Position numbers and translations under genes: made by a program
Source: RGIG8709 sp045537065
GTDB lineage: Bacteria > Bacillota > Clostridia > Monoglobales > Monoglobaceae
Direction of reading: 5' to 3'
DNA: 7,024 nt
Assembly: GCA_045537065.1 (NCBI GenBank)
Contig: JAZSOT010000076.1
Coordinates: 1 to 7,024, forward strand
Shown here: piece after piece, positions 1 through 5,356 of the stretch
How positions within the stretch are numbered: the stretch's first letter is position 1
Layout: each line of letters begins with the position of its first letter
Notes under the pieces: generated by a model
Databases searched by the model: none
Told to the model about the DNA's origin: nothing
The model's input: the letters and a program-made list of their open reading frames with translations, nothing else

Positions 1-1
1 T

Positions 2-346
2 AGTGTCTATGACCACATTATCTATGACAGTTCAACTGTTGAAAAGCCTTTTGCACTTGCACTTGACAACGATCCTGATGTAAAGATGTTCTTCAAAATT
101 CCTGACAGATTCAAAATTGACACACCAATCGGAACATATAACCCGGATTGGGCGGTACTTTGGGAAAAGAACGGCGAACAAAAGCTTTACTTTATCATTG
201 AAACAAAAGGCACAACTTCGCTCTTTAACTTAAAGACACCGGAACAATTAAAGATACATTGTGGTATGGAGCATTTCAAAGCACTTGATAACGGCCTTGA
301 AATGCATGTAGCAACCGATTGGAACAAATTCAAAATAAACGAGTAA
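2..346 (+). CDS. Type III restriction enzyme, Res subunit, C-terminal nuclease end (partial)
   Basis: The frame is open from base 2, so the gene starts outside the window; 114 C-terminal residues are visible. Res subunits of type III systems combine an N-terminal SF2 helicase with a C-terminal PD-(D/E)XK endonuclease and act with a Mod methyltransferase. The visible part matches that nuclease end: an opening segment with YDSS and the tract VEKPFA, then NPDWAV (Asp at visible residue 49) and, 18 residues on, ETKG (Glu 67, Lys 69), giving the D...E-x-K catalytic pattern. An internal ATG at 86 is not the start, since the family match continues upstream of it. Whether the helicase part and a mod gene are intact lies to the left. 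The IreB-like gene follows after 16 bases, which suggests an operon. Confidence 0.82.
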   Translation, partial: SVYDHIIYDSSTVEKPFALALDNDPDVKMFFKIPDRFKIDTPIGTYNPDWAVLWEKNGEQKLYFIIETKGTTSLFNLKTPEQLKIHCGMEHFKALDNGLEMHVATDWNKFKINE

Positions 347-362
347 ACAAGGTGGTGATACC

Positions 363-584
363 GTGACGGATACAGAATTTAATACACTTCTTGACGAGGT
401 TGTATCTTCTCTTGAGGAAAAAGGCTACGAACCCTATGAGCAGATTTACGGATATGTTCAGACGGGTAATGAAACCTATATAACCCGTCACGGTAACGCA
501 CGAGAGAAAATCAAGTTATTGGATAATAGTAAATTAAGAGCTATTGTATATTCCAAAGTAAAAGGAGTTGAAAGAATTGGATAA
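363..584 (+). CDS. IreB-like small protein (DUF965 family resemblance)
   Basis: This 73-residue protein starts with GTG at 363, behind a good Shine-Dalgarno sequence (AAGGTGGTGA, 349-358). Its core, from about residue 16 to 55, follows the pattern of IreB/YrzL proteins: L-x-EKGY-x-P-x-x-QI-x-GY, then a small-residue/Gly turn, YIT-x-H-x-x-AR and a terminal helix. IreB is a cytoplasmic regulatory phosphoprotein of Bacillota and a substrate of the Ser/Thr kinase IreK in Enterococcus faecalis. Housekeeping IreB has a longer N-terminus carrying the phosphorylated threonines. Here that tail is short, although Thr 2 and Thr 4 are present, so kinase control is uncertain. The gene sits between a type III restriction gene and a small unknown gene it overlaps, not in the usual housekeeping setting. 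The assignment comes from motif recall; the function here is unknown. Confidence 0.68.
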   Translation: MTDTEFNTLLDEVVSSLEEKGYEPYEQIYGYVQTGNETYITRHGNAREKIKLLDNSKLRAIVYSKVKGVERIG

Positions 585-789
585 GAGTCTTGATGAAATT
601 ATATCTGCTTTAGCTATCAGAATAAATGAAGTCTATCATTTAGAAAAAGCTGAAGCTATAAGAAAGCTTCGTTCAACCTCTTTCTTCTCCGAACTTAAAA
701 AAGAAGAAAACGAACTGTGGAAACGAGATATTGAAGAACTGTTCTCGCTCTATCAGGACGAGGTTGAAACCGGGTATTTCACTATTTGA
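577..789 (+). CDS. Hypothetical helical protein, 70 aa
   Basis: I do not recognise the family. The frame could open at TTG 568, but AAAGGAG (561-567) would then touch the start codon. TTG 577 lies nine bases after that site and is preferred. The predicted 70-residue product is charged and helix-prone, with heptad-like hydrophobics (LDEIISALAIRI, LFSLYQDEV) and no transmembrane segment or signal peptide. It overlaps the end of the IreB-like gene by 8 bases, which implies translational coupling and a shared role or partner. Alternatives include a small binding partner of the IreB-like protein or an accessory gene of the restriction operon; neither is shown. The coding call rests on the RBS, the overlap and the open frame. 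Confidence 0.6.
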   Translation: MDKSLDEIISALAIRINEVYHLEKAEAIRKLRSTSFFSELKKEENELWKRDIEELFSLYQDEVETGYFTI

Positions 790-809
790 TTTATAACTTT
801 TAGGAACTT

Positions 810-825
810 TGTCATAATATATAAT
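810..825 (+). promoter_or_regulatory. Possible promoter before the polymerase gene
   Basis: The 52-base gap before the polymerase holds an extended -10-like TG-T-CATAAT (810-818) and an overlapping TATAAT (820-825). No clear -35 element lies at the proper distance, and no Gram-positive LexA box (GAAC-N4-GTTC type) is visible. The gene may instead be read through from upstream. Confidence 0.3.
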
Positions 826-841
826 CGAAAGGAGCATAAAA

Positions 842-2365
842 ATGGATAATCAAAGAAAAAACCGAACTTATCTTTGTATTGACTTGAAATCGTTTTATGC
901 TTCTGTCGAATGTATAGAACGAGAGCTTGATCCGCTTAAAACTAACCTTGTTGTTGCGGACAGTTCACGAACTGAAAAGACAATCTGCCTTGCCGTCACA
1001 CCGAGCCTTAAAGCTCATGGTGTTTCAGGCCGTGCAAGATTGTTTGAGGTTGTTCAGAGGGTTAAGGAAGTAAACCGTCAAAGAAAATGGAAAGCTCCCG
1101 GAAAAGAATTTACCGGAGAATCATTCGATGCTGATGAGTTACAAACAAACCCTTCACTTGCACTTGGATATATCGTAGCTCCGCCCCGTATGGCTCATTA
1201 TATGGAATATAGCACAAGGATTTATGATGTGTACCTGAAATATATCTCTGCTGAAGATATTCTTGTGTATTCCATTGACGAGGTATTTATAGATATTACA
1301 ACTTATCTGAATACCTATAAAATGACCGCACACGAATTGGCAATGACAATTATTCGTGATGTGCTTGCAACAACGGGAATTACTGCTACTGCAGGAATAG
1401 GTACGAATATGTATCTTGCTAAAATAGCAATGGATATAACTGCAAAGAAAATGCCACCTGATAAAGACGGTGTACGCATAGCTGAACTTGATGAAATGAG
1501 CTATCGTAAAGAACTTTGGGAACATAAACCCCTTACGGACTTTTGGAGAGTTGGTGCAGGTTACTCAAAAAAACTTGAAGATAACCGAATGTTTTGTATG
1601 GGAGATATTGCAAGAGCATCTACCACTCCGCACGGCAGAAAGTTATTAAAAAAACTTTTTGGTATAAACTCAAAAATGCTTGTTGACCACGCATGGGGAT
1701 ATGAGCCTTGCACTATCGAAGAAGCAAAGGCTTATACACCGAGCACAAAGAGTATGAGTGTCGGACAAGTTCTGCATTGTCCTTATGACTTTGACAAGGC
1801 AAGGATAATAGTTTGGGAAATGCTTGAGCTTCTATCTCTTGACTTGGTTGAAAAAGGTCTTGTTACAAATCAGATTGTTTTAACTATTGGTTATGACATA
1901 GAGAACCTGACGAACCCGGAGATAAGCAAGTATTATTCCGGTGAAGTTAAAACCGACCATTACGGAAGAAAAATTCCGAAACACGCACACGGAACTGCAA
2001 ATATAGAAAGACAAACTTCATCAACAAGACTAATAACGGATGCTACACTAAAACTTTATGATGAAATAGTTGATAAAAAGCTATTGATAAGACGAGTTAC
2101 AATAGCTGCAAACAATCTTATTCTTGAGAAAAACATTGAGGATAAGCAACACTATGAGCAGTTAGATTTATTTACTGATTATGATGAACTTGTCGCAAAA
2201 CGAGAAAAAGAAAATGCGGCACTTCAGAAGGAACGCAAAATTCAGGAAGCAATGATTGATATTAAATCCCGGTACGGAAAGAATTCAATCATAAAAGGCA
2301 CTAACCTTCAGGAAGGTGCAACATCAATAGAAAGAAATAAACAAATCGGTGGGCATAAAGCCTGA
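842..2365 (+). CDS. Y-family translesion DNA polymerase (DinB/UmuC superfamily)
   Basis: This is a complete 507-residue error-prone DNA polymerase that copies past damaged template bases. The palm motif IDLKSFYASVE carries the first metal-binding Asp (D14) and the steric-gate Tyr (Y19). YSIDEVFID supplies the catalytic D146-E147 pair. The thumb and little-finger region follows, and QLDLF at 440-444 is a consensus beta-clamp-binding motif. A conserved tail (about 470-505, with DIKSRYGKN and GATSIERN-x-QIGGHKA) is typical of the longer UvrX/YqjW-like Bacillota proteins rather than of DinB (about 350-420 residues). The start is ATG 842 behind GAAAGGAG (827-834). The downstream YolD-like gene is its usual companion on plasmids, prophages and ICEs. 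All key residues are present, so it is probably active. No SOS box was found, so induction by DNA damage is not supported from this sequence. Confidence 0.95.
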   Translation: MDNQRKNRTYLCIDLKSFYASVECIERELDPLKTNLVVADSSRTEKTICLAVTPSLKAHGVSGRARLFEVVQRVKEVNRQRKWKAPGKEFTGESFDADELQTNPSLALGYIVAPPRMAHYMEYSTRIYDVYLKYISAEDILVYSIDEVFIDITTYLNTYKMTAHELAMTIIRDVLATTGITATAGIGTNMYLAKIAMDITAKKMPPDKDGVRIAELDEMSYRKELWEHKPLTDFWRVGAGYSKKLEDNRMFCMGDIARASTTPHGRKLLKKLFGINSKMLVDHAWGYEPCTIEEAKAYTPSTKSMSVGQVLHCPYDFDKARIIVWEMLELLSLDLVEKGLVTNQIVLTIGYDIENLTNPEISKYYSGEVKTDHYGRKIPKHAHGTANIERQTSSTRLITDATLKLYDEIVDKKLLIRRVTIAANNLILEKNIEDKQHYEQLDLFTDYDELVAKREKENAALQKERKIQEAMIDIKSRYGKNSIIKGTNLQEGATSIERNKQIGGHKA

Positions 2366-2395
2366 CCGATAAATAAGAATTTGACGAGGTGTAAT

Positions 2396-2800
2396 ATGAA
2401 TATTGAATATAAAGACATTCACGATTTTAAAAGCGAAGATTTAGAACGGCTGTTTCTGTCTGTGGAATGGTCATCAGGGCATTTCCCTGATAAACTCGTG
2501 GTCGCAATGAAAAATTTCAGCACGGTGTATTCCGCATGGGAAGGAGAAAAACTGGTTGGAATGATATGTGCTATGGATGATGGAGTAATGAATGCCTATG
2601 TTCATTACCTTCTTGTTGACCCCAATTATCACGGAAAAACAATCGGCAGAACTCTCGTAAATATGGCAAAAGAAAAGTATAAAGATTATATGCGAATTGT
2701 GGTTGTTGCTTACGATGACGAGATGCATTTTTATGAGGCTTGTGGCTTCAAGAAAAGCGAAAAAACATCGCCAATGTTTATTACATCCTTGTGGACATAA
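2396..2800 (+). CDS. GNAT-family N-acetyltransferase
   Basis: The product is 134 residues, a typical single GNAT domain. It shows a beta-strand pair around residues 43-58 (VYSAWEGEKLVGMICAM), the core strand and acetyl-CoA loop at about 70-88 (YLLVDPNYHGKTIGRTL), and the C-terminal FYEACGF motif (112-118) typical of the fold. The acetyl-CoA loop reads HGKTIG instead of the common QGKGIG, a mild deviation. TTG 2381 is also in frame, but ATG 2396 has GAGGTG (2385-2390) at proper spacing and gives the normal GNAT N-terminus. The substrate cannot be read from sequence; protein, small-molecule and antibiotic targets are all possible. It lies 30 bases after the polymerase and 42 before the YolD-like gene, so it is probably co-transcribed with both. 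Confidence 0.87.
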   Translation: MNIEYKDIHDFKSEDLERLFLSVEWSSGHFPDKLVVAMKNFSTVYSAWEGEKLVGMICAMDDGVMNAYVHYLLVDPNYHGKTIGRTLVNMAKEKYKDYMRIVVVAYDDEMHFYEACGFKKSEKTSPMFITSLWT

Positions 2801-2842
2801 ATCAAACAAATTCCAATTTATTTAAAAGACAGGAGGTGCAAG

Positions 2843-3271
2843 ATGAGCAATTTTGAATTTGAAGATATATTAAATATGCAATATCCAAACCCTGAAATAG
2901 AAAAAGACTTCCCGGATAAAATTCTCAGAGCTGCTCAATTTGCTCCTTTCGCAGCGCTGACGGGATATGATGAAGCAGTTATTGAAACTGCAAGACTAAC
3001 TGATAGCAAATTAGAACTTGACGAATATACAAAAGAAGAACTCAATAGAAAGTTGAACTTCTTGAAAGATAATCTTGATGACCTGCCTGAAACCTCAATA
3101 ACATACTTTGTGCCGGACAAGAAAAAAGAAGGCGGAAAATATGTTACTAAAAAGGGATACATCAAAAAAATTCGTGAATTTGAAAGTGATGTTGTTTTTG
3201 ATGATGACACAGAAATTCTGATTGATGATATTCTTTATGTAGAGAATGATTTATTTACCGAAATTGAATGA
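2843..3271 (+). CDS. YolD-like family protein
   Basis: This 142-residue protein has the signature of YolD-like proteins: a short acidic N-terminus, then RAAQFAPFAALTGYDEAV-type sequence at about 29-46 with ARLT just after, a helical segment to about 80, and a beta-rich C-terminal half ending in an acidic tail. The family occurs beside Y-family polymerases in Bacillus prophages (YolD with UvrX/YozL-type genes) and on many clostridial elements. It is commonly supposed to assist or regulate the polymerase, but its biochemical role is unsettled. The start is ATG 2843 behind AGGAGGTG (2831-2838). It is the last gene before a strong terminator and so closes the operon that begins at the polymerase or earlier. 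Confidence 0.88.
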   Translation: MSNFEFEDILNMQYPNPEIEKDFPDKILRAAQFAPFAALTGYDEAVIETARLTDSKLELDEYTKEELNRKLNFLKDNLDDLPETSITYFVPDKKKEGGKYVTKKGYIKKIREFESDVVFDDDTEILIDDILYVENDLFTEIE

Positions 3272-3282
3272 CTTGTAATTAT

Positions 3283-3313
3283 ACCGTTGGTTTATTCAGC
3301 CAATGGTTTTTTT
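3283..3313 (+). terminator. Rho-independent terminator after the YolD-like gene
   Basis: A 9-bp stem (3283-3291 with 3299-3307, containing G-U pairs) has a 7-base loop. A run of seven T starts at 3307. It lies 11 bases after the YolD-like stop codon and ends the left operon. Confidence 0.85.
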
Positions 3314-3568
3314 ATGCCTAAAATCGTTCGACAAGTTATCTACCTTTGTTTCAAATTAACTTATCTGATTTTGTTGATTTCTGTATTTATTTATTATTTT
3401 ATCTTGTTTTTTCAACTATTCCCTCACAATAAGACGAACGAAACTTATTTCCACATTCCAATCTTCGACAGACTTTTCTATCGAAAAATGGTACAATTCA
3501 GCTATATAAACAGATAACAGTCAGTTTTCTTGTAATGCTGATAAAAAGAAATGAATGGAGTTGGTTTT
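3314..3568 (+). other. A+T-rich intergenic stretch without a convincing gene
   Basis: The plus strand here is very T-rich. A 76-codon open frame (3287-3517) begins inside the preceding terminator, has no proper RBS and gives low-complexity hydrophobic sequence, so it is not called. An extended -10-like TGG-TACAAT lies at 3489-3497 without a good -35. It could start a transcript into the attenuator-like region that follows. Confidence 0.4.
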
Positions 3569-3673
3569 ATGATTTATCTGTTTGTTTATAAGTTAAAATA
3601 TAGAAATTTGGAAAAACCGCTTGGGGTTGTTAAGGACCTCAAGCGGTTTCTTTTTATGCGAAATATAAGATAA
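3569..3673 (+). CDS. Candidate leader peptide, 34 aa, overlapping a terminator
   Basis: ATG 3569 lies eight bases after TGGAG (3556-3560) and opens a 34-codon frame rich in Lys, Arg, Leu and Phe (MIYLFVYKLKYR at the start). The complete hairpin at 3614-3649 lies inside the frame, so a translating or stalled ribosome would affect terminator folding, as in leader-peptide attenuation. I recognise no homologue. It could equally be a chance ORF over a terminator. Confidence 0.25.
   Translation: MIYLFVYKLKYRNLEKPLGVVKDLKRFLFMRNIR
3614..3655 (+). terminator. Strong rho-independent terminator or attenuator
   Basis: A 14-bp stem (3614-3627 with 3636-3649, one G-U pair) with an 8-base loop is followed by CTTTTT (3650-3655). 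No full-length gene ends just upstream and the YolD operon already has its own terminator, so it probably acts on a short leader transcript. Confidence 0.85.
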
Positions 3674-3715
3674 TATTTTGCTTTTACTCGATTGTTGTCA
3701 ATTTTTGGAAATGGA

Positions 3716-3808
3716 GTGACTACTTTGTTTTTCGGCTCAGAAGAATGTAATGGAAACTTGAAAAAAATGAATATTAAAGTTTTTGGCGTGGCAATTTCGC
3801 CCGCATAA
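3716..3808 (+). CDS. Possible short ORF, 30 aa
   Basis: GTG 3716 opens a 30-codon frame (MTTLFFGSEECNGN at the start, GVAISPA at the end) between the two strong terminators. The purine-rich GGAAATGGA before it is a poor ribosome binding site. The composition is protein-like but no family is recognised. It may be the remnant of a larger gene or a leader peptide. Confidence 0.18.
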   Translation: MTTLFFGSEECNGNLKKMNIKVFGVAISPA

Positions 3809-3860
3809 TAGGTTTAATTCGCTTCTCTGATGGCGGATTGCCGTGCGGTAGGAGTGAAAT

Positions 3861-4061
3861 ATGCTTAGATGGATTACACGCTTTTTTATAAACCACAGAA
3901 TTACTGCTCATAATAGTACAAGCCATAAAAAGTCAACAGATGATGATTATGGAGGTTACTCATACCGTGCAGCCAAAACATTACTCTCTTATAGGGTATG
4001 TTTTGGCTGTTTTGTTTTCTATGTAGTAATTGAATATTATTGCCGTTCTCCACCTCTTTAA
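3861..4061 (+). CDS. Possible small ORF, 66 aa, read through a terminator
   Basis: ATG 3861 has a good Shine-Dalgarno sequence (AGGAG, 3850-3854, six bases before the start). The frame reads 66 codons with Cys, Tyr and Arg (GGYSYRAAKTLL, then FGCFVFYVV). It spans the whole hairpin at 3970-4009, which argues against an ordinary gene, because transcription should end inside it. A second, shorter frame (GTG 3967 to TAG 4026, 19 codons, GGAGG at 3951-3955) overlaps the same hairpin. The region may therefore encode leader peptides tied to terminator folding, or the ORF may be chance. I do not recognise a family. Confidence 0.28.
   Translation: MLRWITRFFINHRITAHNSTSHKKSTDDDYGGYSYRAAKTLLSYRVCFGCFVFYVVIEYYCRSPPL
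3970..4018 (+). terminator. Strong terminator or attenuator before the HTH gene
   Basis: A perfect 12-bp stem (3970-3981 with 3998-4009) can be extended inward past a one-base bulge. It is followed by TTTTGTTTT (4010-4018). It lies about 175 bases before the HTH regulator start, with no confident gene ending upstream, so attenuation of the downstream gene is plausible. Confidence 0.82.
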
Positions 4062-4086
4062 ATCAATTTAAATCACTTTAGATTGA
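4057..4086 (+). repeat. Three 10-bp direct repeats, one helical turn apart
   Basis: The repeats TTTAAATCAA, TTTAAATCAC and TTTAGATTGA start at 4057, 4067 and 4077. The first two differ in one base and the third is diverged. The outer parts also form an inverted pair AATCAAT/ATTGATT (4061-4067 and 4082-4088). Exact 10-bp phasing places all copies on one DNA face, as in operators. The nearby HTH protein is a possible ligand; this is inference. Confidence 0.4.
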
Positions 4087-4101
4087 TTGGAGGAAAATAC
4101 A

Positions 4102-4200
4102 TTGAAAAATTTTTTAAAAAAATTTTTAGAAACCTACCATAGTTTGGGTAGTTTTACATTTAGAATGTGTTTTGAAAGGAGGTGCAACGGCTATGTCTGA
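4102..4200 (+). CDS. Candidate 32-aa leader ORF overlapping the HTH gene start
   Basis: TTG 4102 lies nine bases after GGAGG (4089-4093) and opens a 32-codon frame. It stops at TGA 4198-4200, just inside the HTH gene that starts at 4193. The arrangement would couple its translation to that of the regulator. A small hairpin (4134-4138 with 4147-4151, then TTTT) lies within it. The first half is driven by A/T runs (KNFLKKFLETY), so chance is a real alternative. Confidence 0.28.
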   Translation: MKNFLKKFLETYHSLGSFTFRMCFERRCNGYV

Positions 4201-4537
4201 TGGAGCAAAAGTATTTGAAAGACGAATGGAAATGCTTTTCCTATTACACAATGTTAAGGAAACAACAGTACCATCATTAGCAAATTATTTTTCTGTGAGT
4301 GCGAACACAATTCACAGAGATATTTCCTTCCTTAGTCGTTATGCACCTATATATACACGGCACGGAATGTATGGCGGTATCTTTTTATTGAAAGGATATA
4401 AAAGCGATTTGAAACTGCATTTGTCAGTAGATGAAAAAGATTTACTTGAACAACTCGCAGAAAAATCTAATAAAAAAGATGCAAGATTGCTTCGTAACAT
4501 CCTACATAAATATTCCATGCCACCATCCGATGTATAA
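4193..4537 (+). CDS. Small helix-turn-helix (DeoR/HTH_11-type) regulator
   Basis: This 114-residue protein has an N-terminal winged helix. The first helix is at about 7-20 (VFERRMEMLFLLHN); the helix-turn-helix follows at about 26-50 (VPSLANYFSVSANTIHRDISFLSRY), with the SVSANTIHRDI recognition pattern of DeoR- and WYL-type regulators. A wing runs at 52-68 (IYTRHGMYGGIFLL) and a charged helical tail follows. It lacks the sugar-phosphate domain of DeoR and the WYL domain, so it is a stand-alone DNA-binding unit. ATG 4193 has AAAGGAGGTG (4175-4184) at ideal spacing; the in-frame TTG 4172 lies before that site and is rejected. It probably regulates genes of this element, perhaps binding the phased repeats upstream of itself; that is inference. 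Confidence 0.78.
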   Translation: MSDGAKVFERRMEMLFLLHNVKETTVPSLANYFSVSANTIHRDISFLSRYAPIYTRHGMYGGIFLLKGYKSDLKLHLSVDEKDLLEQLAEKSNKKDARLLRNILHKYSMPPSDV

Positions 4538-4910
4538 TTCCTTTCGATAATGAACATTGACAAAGAAAGCGTGCAAGATAACGGTATCGCAGTATATCAG
4601 CATACGGATACATTCCGATAGGCTTGAGCCGGACAATGGGTACGCCATGACGATTTTTAACGCAACCTTATATTTACCTTCTTTCTAAAGGTTGTAAATC
4701 CGAGCGAGAAATATTTACATTGTAAAAGAGGTTTGCTACCTTGTGGCGAAGACGGTTTGTCGGGATAATGATACTTCTGCTTAGTCACAGTCCGAGCGTT
4801 AAAAGCGTCGCAGGCAATGAGAGCAGTCCGGGCGGAGCCGGGAAGGTGGAATTCCTATGGAGCAGTTACGCAAGCTGCCATCCGTTTTGCTATATTTTTA
4901 ATATTTTTGA
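4538..4910 (+). other. Intergenic region with a G+C-richer structured segment
   Basis: No convincing full gene is seen between the HTH regulator and xis. Immediately after the HTH stop and in the same frame, a 23-codon stretch (4550-4621) looks protein-like but has no RBS and may be gene decay. A 7-bp stem (4663-4669 with 4688-4694) and an inverted pair TGTAAAT/ATTTACA (4693-4699, 4713-4719) follow. From about 4741 to 4880 the base composition becomes visibly richer in G+C, with several short stem candidates. This may be a structured RNA, a leader region or a fragment of foreign origin. A 69-codon frame from TTG 4741 has a weak RBS and is not called. Confidence 0.4.
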
Positions 4911-4918
4911 TAGCATAA
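4817..4918 (+). CDS. Possible 33-aa hydrophobic small protein
   Basis: ATG 4817 opens a 33-codon frame with a charged start (MRAVRAEPGRW), a polar middle and a strongly hydrophobic end (AAIRFAIFLIFLIA) that could span a membrane. The ribosome binding site is poor: AGG lies only two bases before the start. The stop codon lies inside the left arm of the inverted repeat at 4911-4930. It could be a small membrane peptide or a chance frame; no family is recognised with certainty. Confidence 0.22.
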   Translation: MRAVRAEPGRWNSYGAVTQAAIRFAIFLIFLIA

Positions 4919-5012
4919 AAAAAGGGATCAGTATGAGTAGTCCCCCCTAAACTATTTTAAAAGTATGTATGCAGCTAATTACTTTTTTGTATTGGTCCCT
5001 TTCTTTATGCTA
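4911..5012. repeat. 20-bp imperfect inverted repeat, 62-base spacer, before xis
   Basis: The arms at 4911-4930 (TAGCATAAA...GGGATCA) and 4993-5012 (TGGTCCC...TTTATGCTA) are complementary at 18 of 20 positions, with one G-U pair. Neither outer side has a T-run, so this is not an ordinary terminator. The right arm overlaps a possible xis promoter, so an operator, an RNA switch or the ends of a small degenerate insertion are all possible. Flanking target duplications are not evident. Confidence 0.6.
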
Positions 5013-5016
5013 TTAA
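4987..5016 (+). promoter_or_regulatory. xis: Possible xis promoter
   Basis: TTGTAT (4987-4992) and TATTAA (5011-5016) are separated by 18 bases, with the extended -10 TG at 5008-5009. The spacer coincides with the right arm of the inverted repeat, so a protein bound there, or folding, could control excisionase expression. Confidence 0.38.
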
Positions 5017-5048
5017 GCAAATAAACAATAAGGAGGTTAAGTAACATA

Positions 5049-5264
5049 ATGGAAGAAAAAATAAAGCGTGGAAGCTATAATAAGATGTTTAAAGGCTATC
5101 CTGATGTCCTGAACATTATGCAGATGTGTGAAATGCTTGGAGGAATAAGCAAGCAGACGGGGTATAAGTTCTTGAAAGAAGGGAAAATCAAGAGCGTAAA
5201 AGTTGGGAGAGAATACAGAATTGTCAAAAAATATGTTATTGACTTTCTTTTGCAAAATAATTGA
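5049..5264 (+). CDS. xis: Excisionase-like HTH protein
   Basis: This 71-residue protein is basic and has the excisionase/HTH_17 pattern from about residue 19 to 67. A helix pair reads VLNIMQMCEMLGGISKQTGYKFL; the wing KSVKVGREYRIVKKYVIDFL follows the K-x-GR-x-(W/Y)RI rule of these MerR-like winged helices. Excisionases bend DNA near the attachment sites and bias the integrase towards excision. The size and the position directly upstream of int, in the same orientation, fit that role. ATG 5049 follows AAGGAGG (5030-5036) with a long 12-base spacing, the same as at int. A 92-base gap with a separate promoter divides it from int. Without experiment, a transcriptional regulator of the same fold cannot be excluded. 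Confidence 0.77.
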   Translation: MEEKIKRGSYNKMFKGYPDVLNIMQMCEMLGGISKQTGYKFLKEGKIKSVKVGREYRIVKKYVIDFLLQNN

Positions 5265-5270
5265 TTTTTT

Positions 5271-5299
5271 TTGACGAGAACATCTGCCGATGATAGAAT
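5271..5299 (+). promoter_or_regulatory. int: Integrase promoter
   Basis: TTGACG (5271-5276) and TAGAAT (5294-5299) have an ideal 17-base spacer, and TG at 5291-5292 makes an extended -10. Predicted transcription begins near 5306, about 50 bases before the int start codon. This is the best sigma-A promoter in the window and lets int be expressed without xis. Confidence 0.75.
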
Positions 5300-5356
5300 A
5301 ATATTGTCAATGGTAGGTGTTTAATTTGTTCCAAGATAAGGAGGTTTAAATTCAAT

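Noticed and set aside
712..745. LexA-like GAAC...GTTC near the end of the 70-aa gene
   Set aside because: The half-sites are one base apart (GAACTGTTC) rather than four and lie inside a coding region, so it is not a Gram-positive SOS box.
1154..1525. Minus-strand 123-codon frame inside the polymerase gene
   Set aside because: It lies wholly within a well-supported gene on the other strand, is Cys/His/Phe-rich and has no family pattern. The minus-strand frames inside the GNAT, YolD, HTH, xis and int genes are rejected for the same reason.
3287..3517. 76-codon T-rich hydrophobic frame after the YolD-like gene
   Set aside because: It begins inside the terminator, lacks a proper ribosome binding site, and is a product of T-rich DNA.
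4741..4950. 69-codon frame from TTG 4741
   Set aside because: It has only a weak AAGAGG site, an erratic composition, runs through the inverted-repeat arm and has no recognisable domain.
4911..5012. The inverted repeat as the ends of a small transposon (MITE)
   Set aside because: No flanking target duplication could be seen, and the right arm overlaps a plausible promoter, so a regulatory role is favoured.
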